DNA from: CAZPLZ01 sp964587525
Lineage (GTDB): Bacteria; Oederibacteriota; CAKKQC01
Reading direction: 5' to 3'
NCBI GenBank assembly: GCA_964587525.1
Contig: CAZPLZ010000004.1
Coordinates: 1 to 38,218 of the forward strand
DNA length: 38,218 nucleotides
Of the stretch, positions 17,636 to 25,829 are shown piece after piece. Each line of letters starts with the position of its first letter. The stretch's first letter is position 1. A program made the position numbers and the translations under genes. A model generated the notes under the pieces. It did no database searches and was not told the DNA's origin. It saw only the letters and a list, made by a program, of their open reading frames with translations.

Positions 17636-17664
17636 ATTAAACGCGTAATGTCCTCACCTGTCAA
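17636..17664 (-). promoter_or_regulatory. Sigma-70-type promoter of the pyr operon
   Basis: On the minus strand a perfect -35 box TTGACA (17664-17659) is followed by a 17-base spacer and TTTAAT (17641-17636) as the -10 box, five of six matches. Transcription would start near 17629, about 12 nt before the PyrR-binding element and 120 nt before pyrR. It is the best promoter I see in the window. Confidence 0.8.
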
Positions 17665-17687
17665 GACCCTGGATTTTTACGGTAATC

Positions 17688-17693
17688 TATACT
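17688..17693 (+). promoter_or_regulatory. Possible -10 box for the small plus-strand gene (leaderless transcript?)
   Basis: TATACT ends five bases before ATG 17699, so a transcript from it would start at or near the start codon. There is no good -35 at the expected distance and no Shine-Dalgarno. The site is divergent from the pyr promoter and about 25 bases away from its -35 box. Confidence 0.35.
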
Positions 17694-17698
17694 TACAC

Positions 17699-17932
17699 AT
17701 GACGGACAAGCGCACATCTTCAGAAACAGAACAAACAACTCAGGAATGGATCCGAGATTTTGAGGCTGCGGCGAAAAGGTCTCTGGAACAACGCCTCAAC
17801 TACGCCTTTATTCATACATACAAGCCGGTCATGGATGACGAACCTTTCCGTTCTTTTGACACCATGGCCAGCTATCGCCGCTGGTGTGAGGAGCATCTTC
17901 CCAGATGGCTTGGGTATGGGCGGACGTTTTAA
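17699..17932 (+). CDS. Small conserved-looking hypothetical protein, 77 aa
   Basis: This is the only plus-strand gene I support. The 77-aa product is soluble and amphipathic, with a helical, charged N-terminal half (QEWIRDFEAAAKRSLEQRL) and an aromatic C-terminal part (SYRRWCEEHLPRWLGYGRTF). I do not recognise the family. I chose ATG 17699 because a TATACT box lies just upstream; ATG 17648 in the same frame would add 17 residues but would sit inside the divergent pyr promoter. The gene fills the space between the pyr promoter and the end of the moeB-like gene, and its stop codon overlaps the moeB stop on the other strand (4-nt overlap). The lack of any opposing gene in this stretch supports it being real. 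Confidence 0.6.
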   Translation: MTDKRTSSETEQTTQEWIRDFEAAAKRSLEQRLNYAFIHTYKPVMDDEPFRSFDTMASYRRWCEEHLPRWLGYGRTF

Positions 17933-19077
17933 TACTTCGGGCAGTCGGGGTCCACCGCGTCAGACCAGGAGTCGATGCCGCCGGCCAGATTTTTCACTTT
18001 CGTAAAACCCATCTGCTGCAGGAACTGGACAGCCCGGGCGCTGCGCATACCGGTGTGGCAATGAACAACGATGTCATCGGCTGAGTCCAGTTCGTTGACC
18101 CGTTCAGGAAGCGTCCCCAGCGGGATCAGCTTGGTTCCCGGCATGCGAGCGATCTCCCATTCTTCAGGCTCCCGTACGTCGATCACCACCGGCGCCTTGC
18201 CGTCGTCCATAAGCTTCTTGAGATCCAGCACCGAGATCTCAGGAACTCCAGCCCCATCCACCTTGGCTTCCTCACCACGGGTGATCCCGCAGAACGCCTC
18301 ATAATCGATGAGCCCTTTGACCGTTGGGTTCTTGCCGCACAGCGGGCAGTTCGGGTCCTTGGCCAGCTTGACCTCGCGGAATTTCATATCCATGGCGTTG
18401 AAAAGCATGAAGCGCCCCTGCAAAGTTTTCCCTTTGCCCAAGATGAGCTTGATCGTCTCGGTAGCCTGAATGACCCCGATGATGCCTGGCAGGATACCGA
18501 GCACCCCGCCTTCGGCGCAGGACGGCACCGAGCCCGGCGGAGGCGGTTCGGGATACATGCACCGGTAGCACGGTCCCTGGTCGGGTATGAAAACCGTGGC
18601 GTGTCCCTCGAATCGAAAGATGGATCCATAGACCAACGGTTTCTTGAGGAAGTAAGCCGCATCGCAGGAGAGGTACCGGGTCTGAAAGTTGTCCGTTCCA
18701 TCCACGATGATGTCGTACTCCTTGAAGAGCCGCATCGCGTTCTCGGAGGAAAGCCGTTCTTGGTACGTGTTCACCGTGACGTGTGGATTGATAGCCTTGA
18801 GGTGCACAACCGCGGATTCAACTTTTGGTTTGCCCACCCAGTCTGTCCCGTGCAGGATCTGGCGCTGGAGGTTCGTGAGATCCACCACATCGAAGTCCAC
18901 TACCCCGAGGGTGCCCACCCCCGCGGAAGCCAGGTAAAGCAACGATGGTGAGCCAAGGCCTCCGGCCCCGATCACGAGCACTTTTGCCGCGGCCAATTTC
19001 TCCTGGCCCTGCATCCCCACTTCCGGGAGAATCAGGTGCCGGCTGTACCGGAAGATTTCCTCTTTAGATAACGACAT
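17929..19077 (-). CDS. moeB: MoeB/ThiF-type adenylyltransferase fused to rhodanese (MoeZ-like)
   Basis: This 382-aa protein has an E1-like adenylyltransferase domain (about 1-255) and a C-terminal rhodanese domain (about 285-382). The first holds the nucleotide loop VLVIGAGGLGSPSLLYLAS, DFDVVDLTNLQRQ, and two CxxC zinc pairs (CYRC and CPLC). The rhodanese active-site Cys is in VVHCHTGMRSARA. Such MoeZ/MoeBR proteins adenylate and then thiolate the C-terminus of small sulfur carriers (MoaD, ThiS, CysO types) for molybdopterin, thiamine or cysteine synthesis. The partner carrier is not in the window. With cysH upstream, a sulfur-assimilation role is plausible. A GGTGAGAGG Shine-Dalgarno lies about 9 nt before ATG 19077. 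It ends tail-to-tail with the 77-aa gene. Confidence 0.92.
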   Translation of the reverse strand: MSLSKEEIFRYSRHLILPEVGMQGQEKLAAAKVLVIGAGGLGSPSLLYLASAGVGTLGVVDFDVVDLTNLQRQILHGTDWVGKPKVESAVVHLKAINPHVTVNTYQERLSSENAMRLFKEYDIIVDGTDNFQTRYLSCDAAYFLKKPLVYGSIFRFEGHATVFIPDQGPCYRCMYPEPPPPGSVPSCAEGGVLGILPGIIGVIQATETIKLILGKGKTLQGRFMLFNAMDMKFREVKLAKDPNCPLCGKNPTVKGLIDYEAFCGITRGEEAKVDGAGVPEISVLDLKKLMDDGKAPVVIDVREPEEWEIARMPGTKLIPLGTLPERVNELDSADDIVVHCHTGMRSARAVQFLQQMGFTKVKNLAGGIDSWSDAVDPDCPKY

Positions 19078-19100
19078 AATGTTTTTCCTCTCACCCTAAA

Positions 19101-20138
19101 TTAAAGATCATGCTTCAGAACTATTTTCCCAAAACTCTGGCGGCTCAGCAATCTCTCCATAGCTGGGCGGGCCTGATCCAGCGGAAACGTTGAATCCAGC
19201 GTGACACTCAGCTCTCTTTTATTAAACAACTTCAGGACCGCCTCAAGTTCCTGCCTGGTACCCAGATAAGCGCCACGGATAGAGAGCTGGCGCGAGAAGA
19301 TAAAGCGCAGGTCCAGCGTGGCCTCCGGACCGGTGGTGGCGCCGCACGTCACCAGCACCCCGTTGAATGCCAAACATTGTATTGCTTGCTTGAAGACGGC
19401 GGGACCGATGTGTTCGAACACCACATCAACCCCTTTCCCGTCAGTGGCCTCCCGCACCGTTTTCCAGAAATCCTGATTCGTATGGTCCAAAGTTACCGCC
19501 GCCCCCAATTCCAAGGCTCGCTTTCGCTTGACCTCCGATGAAGCTGTGGCCAGGATCTTCGCTCCCGCGTGTCTGGCGATGGAGAGCGCCGCCGCCCCAA
19601 CCCCGCTTCCGGCGCCCATAATCAGTACGGACTGACCGGACTTTAACTCGGCAAGGGTCATGAGCATGTGCCACGCCGTGAGGAATGTCACCGGGATGCC
19701 GGCGGCTTCCTCGAAGGTGAGCCCCGCGGGCATCGGCAAGAGGTCGGAGGCAGGAACGCACACACAATCCGCATACCCCCCCCAGCGCGGACCCGCTCCG
19801 AGCACGGTTCGCCGCTCGCACAGGTTCTCCCGTCCAGCGCCACATTGCGCACACTGACCACACGCGTTAAGGGGAGCGACGATGACTTGGTCCCCGGGCT
19901 TGATGCCGCTGACTTCTTTCCCCGCCGTCTCCACAACCCCTGCGACATCCGAACCCAGTGCGTGCGGGAGAGAAATCTTGTATACAGGAATGCCGCTTAA
20001 GACCCACACGTCGAGATGATTCAACGCGCAGGTGCGTACGCGGACAACAGCTTCCCCCTGACCAGGTTTGGGATCGGGGAAGGTTTCGAGCCGGAGCTTC
20101 TCAGGCCCTCCGGGCTCGTGGAAGACTACTGCTTTCAT
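19101..20138 (-). CDS. Zinc-binding alcohol dehydrogenase / quinone oxidoreductase family protein
   Basis: This 345-aa medium-chain dehydrogenase has a GroES-like N-terminal domain with RTCALNHLDVWVLSG and SLPHALGSDVAGVV (catalytic zinc region). It also has a structural zinc lobe CGQCAQCGAGRENLC, and a Rossmann domain with SVLIMGAGSGVGAAALSIAR. The substrate cannot be told; quinone reductase-like or alcohol dehydrogenase activity with NAD(P)H is expected. The start ATG 20138 is set directly against the G-rich arm of a family A repeat (20139-20179), whose GGGAGGGAGAGGGGG probably serves as the ribosome-binding site. It follows transketolase by about 70 nt and precedes the moeB-like gene by 23 nt. 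Confidence 0.9.
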   Translation of the reverse strand: MKAVVFHEPGGPEKLRLETFPDPKPGQGEAVVRVRTCALNHLDVWVLSGIPVYKISLPHALGSDVAGVVETAGKEVSGIKPGDQVIVAPLNACGQCAQCGAGRENLCERRTVLGAGPRWGGYADCVCVPASDLLPMPAGLTFEEAAGIPVTFLTAWHMLMTLAELKSGQSVLIMGAGSGVGAAALSIARHAGAKILATASSEVKRKRALELGAAVTLDHTNQDFWKTVREATDGKGVDVVFEHIGPAVFKQAIQCLAFNGVLVTCGATTGPEATLDLRFIFSRQLSIRGAYLGTRQELEAVLKLFNKRELSVTLDSTFPLDQARPAMERLLSRQSFGKIVLKHDL

Positions 20139-20179
20139 CCCCCTCTCCCTCCCCTCTCTCCGCTTCGGGGGGAGAGGGA
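20139..20179. repeat. Family A palindromic repeat between tkt and adh (imperfect)
   Basis: CCCCCTCTCCCTCCCC and CTCTCTCCGC, a TTC loop, then GGGGGGAGAGG form an imperfect hairpin (9 of 11 inner pairs). On the minus strand its G-rich arm abuts the adh ATG, so the repeat both forms a hairpin after transketolase and provides a Shine-Dalgarno. Confidence 0.75.
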
Positions 20180-20211
20180 AAAGAAAGGCAGGACTCTACC
20201 CATTCACTCTT

Positions 20212-22062
20212 CTAGAGGCGTTCTTTGATGGCGGCGACGATAGCCTTGGCGTCGATGCCATAAGCTGCGAGCAGCTCTTTCGCCACCCCGGACTGCGGCA
20301 CCTTCCGTACCCCAAGTACGCGTACCGGAGCCCGGCCGGCCACCGCCTGGCAGACCGCATCGCCCAATCCGCCGTGCGGCGAGTGATCTTCCACGGTCAC
20401 CACATACTTGGTTTCCGCCGCCGCCTTATTGATCGTGATTTCGTCCAGTGGCTTGATGGAATAAGCATCGATCACCCGAATGGCGACGCCTTCGCCCTTG
20501 AGGATGTCGTGGGCTTCCAGCGCTTCGTAGAGTGTGACCCCGGCGCCTATCACCACGGCCCGGTCTTGCGGAGATGACCGCAGCACTTTAGATCCCCCGA
20601 TCGGGAACGAATCTTGATCGCCATAGATGATTTTGGTCTTGGGCCGGCTGGTGCGAATATAGACGAGGCCGTCTGCCTGAGCGGCCTCGAAGACGAGCTT
20701 TTCCGCGCAAACCGCATCGCTGGGATACAGCACGCTCATGTTGAAGATGGGCCGCATCATCGCCAAGTCCTCCAGCGCCATCTGCGAGGGGCCGTCTTCG
20801 CCGATGGAGACGCCGGCGTGGCTGCCGCAGAGGATGAGGTGTTTGGGATGCGAGTATCCAGCCATCCGGATGAAATCGTAGGCTCGTGAGAAGAAGCACG
20901 CGAAGGAAGAGACGAACACCTTCTTGCCCTCAGTGGCCAATCCCAGTGCGACGCCAACCATATTTTGCTCTGCGATATACCCCTCGACGTATCGATCGGG
21001 GTAAGCTTTCATGAATTTCTCAGCGAATGTAGAATTTTTGACTTCACCGTCAATGACCACAACGGAGGAATCTGCCTTGCCTAACCTGACGAGGGCCTCG
21101 CCATACGCTTCCCGGGTTGCCACTTGGTCGCCAGGTTTGTATGGCAGCGGCGGGCTCGCGACCGAGCCGCTTGCCGAAGGCGCAGCGGATTGCCAGGAAT
21201 GACTCGGCGGTGTGAGGGTGACGTGGGGGTCGCCAATCTCCGCAATGGCCTTTTCAACCTCGTCACCTTTCTTCAGCGGCTTGCCGTGCCAGCCCTCTTT
21301 CCCCTCCAGCAATGAGACCCCCCTGCCCTTTTGAGTTTTGGCAATCACGGCAAACGGCTTCCCCTGGGTGTTCCGGGCGTGCTCAAACCCCGCCATCAAC
21401 TCCTTCACGTTGTGTCCATCAATAACCGCCGCTTCCCAGCCGAACGACCTGAATTTGGCGGCCAGCACCTCCCCATCGTGGCGATGCATCGTCGGGCCGC
21501 TCTGCCCAAGCGCATTGAGATCAACGATCCCAACCAGGTTGTCGAGTTTGTTGAAAGAGGCGAATTGAGCGGCTTCCCAGACCGACCCCTCTGCACTCTC
21601 ACCATCCCCCAGAAGGGCGTAGACCCGTGCGGGCAGTTTGTCCAGTTTTTTTGCGTAGGCGATCCCCGCCGCAGCAGACAACCCCTGGCCCAGTGAACCT
21701 GTCGCAACCTTAACCCAAGGTAGCCGGGGCATCGGGTGGCCTTCGAGACGGCTTGTGAACTTCCGCAGTGACAGCAAGTCATCGTCAATAGCACCGGCTT
21801 CTCTCAAGGCGGCGTACAGGATAGGAGCGGCGTGTCCCTTGGAGAGCACGAAGGCGTCAGCGTCTCGCTGATCAGGATTGGCTGGGTTGAATTTCATTTC
21901 AGCAAAGAACAAAACAGACATGATCTCAGCACAGGACATGCAGGTGGTCGGGTGCCCGGAGCCAGCCTCGGTAGTCATCAGGACGCTATGCCGTCGCAGT
22001 TTCCAGGCCATCTGGGCCAGTTGATCCGTGGTCACCACCTTGGATTCAGCCACCTGCGCCAT
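20212..22062 (-). CDS. tkt: Transketolase
   Basis: This 616-aa thiamine-diphosphate enzyme moves two-carbon units in the pentose phosphate or Calvin-type sugar interconversions. The N-terminal domain has TTEAGSGHPTTCMSCAEI, SLGQGLSAAAGIAYA and the ThDP/Mg motif LLGDGESAEGSVWEAAQFA. The central Pyr domain has EGYIAEQNMVGVALGLA and SHAGVSIGEDGPSQMALEDL. It is somewhat shorter than E. coli-type enzymes and resembles the short transketolase group. A Ser/Pro/Ala linker joins the first two domains. ATG 22062 is chosen for its strong GGAGGG eight bases upstream; the frame stays open to 22233 inside cysH. The start overlaps the cysH end by 17 nt. Confidence 0.94.
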   Translation of the reverse strand: MAQVAESKVVTTDQLAQMAWKLRRHSVLMTTEAGSGHPTTCMSCAEIMSVLFFAEMKFNPANPDQRDADAFVLSKGHAAPILYAALREAGAIDDDLLSLRKFTSRLEGHPMPRLPWVKVATGSLGQGLSAAAGIAYAKKLDKLPARVYALLGDGESAEGSVWEAAQFASFNKLDNLVGIVDLNALGQSGPTMHRHDGEVLAAKFRSFGWEAAVIDGHNVKELMAGFEHARNTQGKPFAVIAKTQKGRGVSLLEGKEGWHGKPLKKGDEVEKAIAEIGDPHVTLTPPSHSWQSAAPSASGSVASPPLPYKPGDQVATREAYGEALVRLGKADSSVVVIDGEVKNSTFAEKFMKAYPDRYVEGYIAEQNMVGVALGLATEGKKVFVSSFACFFSRAYDFIRMAGYSHPKHLILCGSHAGVSIGEDGPSQMALEDLAMMRPIFNMSVLYPSDAVCAEKLVFEAAQADGLVYIRTSRPKTKIIYGDQDSFPIGGSKVLRSSPQDRAVVIGAGVTLYEALEAHDILKGEGVAIRVIDAYSIKPLDEITINKAAAETKYVVTVEDHSPHGGLGDAVCQAVAGRAPVRVLGVRKVPQSGVAKELLAAYGIDAKAIVAAIKERL

Positions 22063-22789
22063 CGCGTTTCCCTCCAGGGCTTGTGACGTGCAACCCGCAC
22101 TCCTTGGTGTCCGGATTCTCCCACCACCACCGGCCTGCACGCTCATCCTCGCCTGGCTTGATAGCCCGGGTGCAAGGCGCACAGCCAATAGAGGGGTACC
22201 CGTGGTCATGCAGTTTGTTGTATGGCACGGCATGCTGCTTGATGTAGTCCCACACCATTTTGGAAGTCCAGTCGGCGATCGGGTTGAGCTTTAAGATACC
22301 GCTATGGTCGGCGTCCACCTCGACCTTGTTCACCGTCGCCCGGGTGACATTCTGGTCACGCCGCAGTCCGGTAATCCAGGCGCCGCATGTGGACAGCGCC
22401 CGCTTGAGCGGCTCCACCTTCCGAATGCCGCAGCACTCCTTGCGGTTCTCGATGGATTCGTAGAAGAGATTCATGCCCTTCGCGCGGACCATGCTCTCAA
22501 CCCGGGTCGCGTCGGGGAACATGACCTCGATGGTGATAGCGTATTTACGCTGAATTTCATGCATAACGTCGTAGGTCTCCTGGGGCAGCCGTCCGGTGTC
22601 CAGACTGAAGACGCGGGCTTTCGAGTTGATCTTGACCAGCATGTCAATGAGGACAACATCCTCAGCGCCAAAACTGGATGCCAGCGCGATGCGAGGGTGA
22701 AATTCTTTCAGACCCCATTCCAGCACCTGTGTTCCAGCCATCGTCTCAAAATCAATGCCGGCCAGTTTATCGGCCACGTGAGTTGTCAA
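22046..22789 (-). CDS. cysH: APS/PAPS reductase, iron-sulfur type (assimilatory)
   Basis: This 247-aa enzyme reduces adenylyl sulfate to sulfite. The PP-loop-like SSFGAEDVVLIDML and FSLDTGRLPQETYDVM are family segments. The Cys pattern CC (ENRKECCGIRKVEPLKRAL) with CxxC (SIGCAPCTRAI) marks the [4Fe-4S] form, which usually prefers APS over PAPS. The terminal redox motif KECGLH is present. No ATG fits the N-terminus; TTG 22789 has GGAGGG seven bases upstream and is the likely start. No sulfurylase or sulfite reductase gene lies in the window. The moeB-rhodanese gene two genes downstream may use the sulfur. Confidence 0.92.
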   Translation of the reverse strand: MTTHVADKLAGIDFETMAGTQVLEWGLKEFHPRIALASSFGAEDVVLIDMLVKINSKARVFSLDTGRLPQETYDVMHEIQRKYAITIEVMFPDATRVESMVRAKGMNLFYESIENRKECCGIRKVEPLKRALSTCGAWITGLRRDQNVTRATVNKVEVDADHSGILKLNPIADWTSKMVWDYIKQHAVPYNKLHDHGYPSIGCAPCTRAIKPGEDERAGRWWWENPDTKECGLHVTSPGGKRDGAGG

Positions 22790-22849
22790 AAGATAACCCT
22801 CCCCTGCATGAACACTGTGGCGTTACCCTTTCATGATACATCAACGGGA

Positions 22850-22915
22850 CCCCCTCGCCCTATCTATCTCCCCCTTTTGGGGAAAGAGGGGAGGGAGAGG
22901 GGAAGGAGCGGGGGG
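22850..22915. repeat. Family A palindromic repeat upstream of cysH
   Basis: A C-rich arm, CCCCC TTTT GGGG core (22870-22882) and a long G-rich arm (GAGGGGAGGGAGAGGGG) lie in the 136-nt gap between the second propeller gene and cysH. It could act as a 3' hairpin for the upstream message. No separate promoter for cysH is evident. Confidence 0.75.
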
Positions 22916-22925
22916 ATAATTTTAG

Positions 22926-23915
22926 TTACCAGGCTCCAGTGATAGAAGGAGAGAACGCGCCGGCTGGGGCATTCGTGAGCTGTTTGAGGAACTTCCCGTC
23001 CTTGGCATTCACCAACGCGATCTGCCAACTTAGCGGGTTCTGCGTCCCCGAAGACACGGCCAGTTTCTCCCCGAGCAGATCCCAGTGTGGGGAATTCGTC
23101 CTCCCCTCCTTGGTCAGTGCAACCGCGGTGCCGCCGTTGGCAGGAATGGACCAGAGGTTGACTTGCTCAGCCTTGTAGAGCGCGTAGACAATGGTCTTAC
23201 CCTCGATGGGCGACCACGCGGGGGCACCCACCATTCCCTGTTGAGAAGTGTAGTCGGTGATGGATCGCGCGTGTTTGGAAACAGTCGAATAGGTCCAGAG
23301 ATTCTGCCTGGTTTCTGTGACCCCGACAAAGGCGAAGGTTTTTAAGTCCGGTGACACGGTGACACCGTAACAACCGCCCGCGTCGTGCTCGTACAGGGTT
23401 TGCAGATCAGTCCCGTCGCTGTTCACTTGCCAGATCTGCGTGCCATCAGCAAAATACAGCACGTCCTTCTTTGGATGCCAGCATGGAGCATTGCGCATGT
23501 TCAGATTGCGCCCCAGCGAGCCGAGCGTGTACCACTCGCCGACCTCGAGGGTCTTACGGCTCACGAGATTCATGACGGATAACTTCATCGTCGTCCCATG
23601 GTCTTCCCAGTAGGCCATTCGGGTCCCCTCACGATTCACGGCAGGGAACCAAAACGCCCCCTCCAGAAGCACCTCCGGTTGTTCGCCTTTGCTTAGTTTC
23701 CAGAGCTTGCCCTGTGATGTGTAGAGCACAACGCCGGGTGGGAGCGGCGCCTTCTTCTTCTGAGTGATTCTTGGTCGCTTTTGTTTTGTGGTTTCCTTGC
23801 CCTTAGAGCTCCATGTCCACCATCCCCAGAAGCCTGCCACGACAATCACCACCAAGCCGGCAGCAATAACGCGGGTGGTTTTGGCCGGTAGATTACGAAA
23901 CTTGTCAAGGAACAT
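22926..23915 (-). CDS. Membrane-anchored TolB-like beta-propeller protein (shorter of a pair)
   Basis: This 329-aa protein has one N-terminal membrane helix (about 13-35), a Lys/Arg-rich linker, and repeated propeller blades of the TolB/WD40-like type. Blade motifs include LYFADGTQIWQVNSDGTD, VTVSPDLKTFAFVGVTE, PAWSPIEGKTIVYALYK and SPHWDLLGEKLAVSSG. The propeller would lie on the extracytoplasmic side. I prefer ATG 23915 (GGTGGGG eight bases upstream, overlapping the previous gene by 11 nt) over ATG 23954. Function is unknown; such propellers usually bind proteins. It is a sequence relative of the propeller in the gene just upstream, so the pair probably arose by duplication or works together. 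Confidence 0.75.
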   Translation of the reverse strand: MFLDKFRNLPAKTTRVIAAGLVVIVVAGFWGWWTWSSKGKETTKQKRPRITQKKKAPLPPGVVLYTSQGKLWKLSKGEQPEVLLEGAFWFPAVNREGTRMAYWEDHGTTMKLSVMNLVSRKTLEVGEWYTLGSLGRNLNMRNAPCWHPKKDVLYFADGTQIWQVNSDGTDLQTLYEHDAGGCYGVTVSPDLKTFAFVGVTETRQNLWTYSTVSKHARSITDYTSQQGMVGAPAWSPIEGKTIVYALYKAEQVNLWSIPANGGTAVALTKEGRTNSPHWDLLGEKLAVSSGTQNPLSWQIALVNAKDGKFLKQLTNAPAGAFSPSITGAW

Positions 23916-25788
23916 AATGTTGACCCCACCAGATTGGAGGTTCTGTCGCTCCATCCCTCGTCACGCGAGTGTGCACCTGACCATCGATGGAGGCGATCCA
24001 CAGGTCACCGTGAAGGAGGTAGGCGATCCGGTTACCGGTTTTGGAAAACGCGTGTGCTTCACCCCCGCGCGTCGTCACCTTGGTCGCCATGGCGGAAACT
24101 GTGTCCGGCACAAGTTGAACGTTCGCCAGACCGCCTTCCAGGACCGTACAGGCGAGTTTTTTGCTGGAGGGGCTCCACAGGATCGGGGCGTGGGCGATAG
24201 AAGCTTTCAGCACCTGCCGGGATAGGGATCCGTCGGCGTTTGCCACATTCAGCGCTTCATGATTGCGATAGGCTAGTTTTTTGGCGTCAGGAGACCAGGA
24301 TGGCAAATCGCCCTTGAATAACTCGCGCATGACACCGCTTTTAACATTGACCAGAAGAATTTTATTCTGATTCAGCTCGTTGATAACCACGGCTGCCTGC
24401 GCGTTTAACGGGGTGACGGCGAAGTCTACCACCCGTCCATCCAGTTGAAAGGTTTGAAGATTGAAGCCGTCCCGGTGGACCGACCAGAGTATGCCGTTCT
24501 TCAGCAGCACGAACCGTCTGCCACCATCCGACCATCCCGCTTGGATGTTATCCTGCTCGGCGAACTCGGTCAGCGGACTGCCCTCAGCGGTGGTGAGATC
24601 GAATGTCCACAGGTTGACGCCGCGGGGTCGCTTGGAGACACACAGCATGACTCGGCCTTCCGAGTTCAATGCGGGCGCCCAGTGCGCGTAGCCATAGCCA
24701 GTCAGGCACTCTTTGACTGACCCGTCGGTTGCCGCCGACCAGATCTCCCGCTTGCCAGTTGCATTGCTGACGAAGACCAGGCGTTCTATTTTTTTAGGTT
24801 TAGCGACTGGTGCACTGGCTGCCGGCTTGGCCAAAGCTTTAGGCGGAGGTGCGGGAGCTTGTACCGCAGCCTTGGGCGGAGGGGGGGGCGTCGCGGCAGC
24901 CACATCTGCCACCGATCCACGCGCTGCGGTGGAGGAAGCTGAGGCTGACGTAGCGAGCAGAGCAGGAGGCGCTGGCGGAGCGACGGTTGCCTCATAGAGG
25001 GTCATGGCTTGGGCAAACCGGCCGGCCTCCTTTGAGAGTTTCTCGTCACGCAATTGCCCTTCCAGGATCTCTGTAGATTTAAATATCGTCCCGTCATCTT
25101 TGGAAATCCAAACCTCACCCGATCCTGCGAATTTGAGAAAAGCACCGGTACTCAATTTCTTGTTAGTTGTCGGGACGCTCACGCTCAGCCTGTGGCACAG
25201 CTTCCCCTTCAGGGTGTCTTCGCCCACATAGGTGAAGAATTTATCGAACCCGATCTCCTCCTGCTGCTGCAGCAGGATGCGTTTCACTTCGATTTTCCAC
25301 CTCTCCCCCTTTTTGACCCGGCCCTTTGGAGGTCCAATTTCAAGCAGCTCGACCCCGGATGGAAATGGCAAACCCTGCCACCGGGCTATCCGGCGCAGCG
25401 CGCTGTACCTATAGGAAAGTTTTTTCCCAGCCAGTTGAAGTGCGCGGGGCTTCTGGTCAACTTCGCAGCTGCCTTCCAGGATCTTTGATTCCACTGGAAT
25501 CCAGCCGGCGACCTCTGCCCCTTGGTTGCGACAGCGGATTTTTAAGTCCATGTTCGCAACCAAGGTGGTCTTGTCTTTGACTCCCCACAGGGGGGTGACG
25601 GCGTGGATCTGTGTCCGGTAGATCGTCGTCTGGTTCGTCTTCAAGACAGCAGAGAGGTCCGCCCCTCTCCGTGAGAACAACGACTGAAGCCACGACGTTG
25701 ACCACAGATTAAGAGACAGGAGGAGGAGCAAGATGGCTGCAACCGCGACCCCGCCCGCGATAAACAGCTTCCGTCGTGAGTCAAGCAT
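23905..25788 (-). CDS. Membrane-anchored protein with unknown beta-rich domain and C-terminal TolB-like propeller
   Basis: This 627-aa protein has an N-terminal membrane helix (about 9-30) and then a beta-rich domain (about 45-270) I cannot assign. It contains KKGERWKIEVKRILLQ and GSGEVWISKDDGTIFKSTE, loosely like DUF3108-type outer-surface domains. A long Ala/Pro linker (about 272-345) leads to a propeller (about 345-627) with LVFVSNATGKREIWSAATDG, HWAPALNSEGRVMLCVS and PSWSPDAKKLAYRN. The layout suggests an envelope scaffold reaching across the periplasm, but this is inference. Start ATG 25788 has only a weak ribosome site. It overlaps the shorter propeller gene by 11 nt, so the two are co-translated. 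Confidence 0.72.
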   Translation of the reverse strand: MLDSRRKLFIAGGVAVAAILLLLLSLNLWSTSWLQSLFSRRGADLSAVLKTNQTTIYRTQIHAVTPLWGVKDKTTLVANMDLKIRCRNQGAEVAGWIPVESKILEGSCEVDQKPRALQLAGKKLSYRYSALRRIARWQGLPFPSGVELLEIGPPKGRVKKGERWKIEVKRILLQQQEEIGFDKFFTYVGEDTLKGKLCHRLSVSVPTTNKKLSTGAFLKFAGSGEVWISKDDGTIFKSTEILEGQLRDEKLSKEAGRFAQAMTLYEATVAPPAPPALLATSASASSTAARGSVADVAAATPPPPPKAAVQAPAPPPKALAKPAASAPVAKPKKIERLVFVSNATGKREIWSAATDGSVKECLTGYGYAHWAPALNSEGRVMLCVSKRPRGVNLWTFDLTTAEGSPLTEFAEQDNIQAGWSDGGRRFVLLKNGILWSVHRDGFNLQTFQLDGRVVDFAVTPLNAQAAVVINELNQNKILLVNVKSGVMRELFKGDLPSWSPDAKKLAYRNHEALNVANADGSLSRQVLKASIAHAPILWSPSSKKLACTVLEGGLANVQLVPDTVSAMATKVTTRGGEAHAFSKTGNRIAYLLHGDLWIASIDGQVHTRVTRDGATEPPIWWGQHYVP

Positions 25789-25829
25789 ATTTTTTAACAG
25801 CCCCGATCATGTCATTTCGCCTTCAACTA

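Noticed and set aside
22062..22233. N-terminal extension of transketolase up to 22233
   Set aside because: It lies within cysH and has no homologous features, whereas ATG 22062 has a strong GGAGGG.
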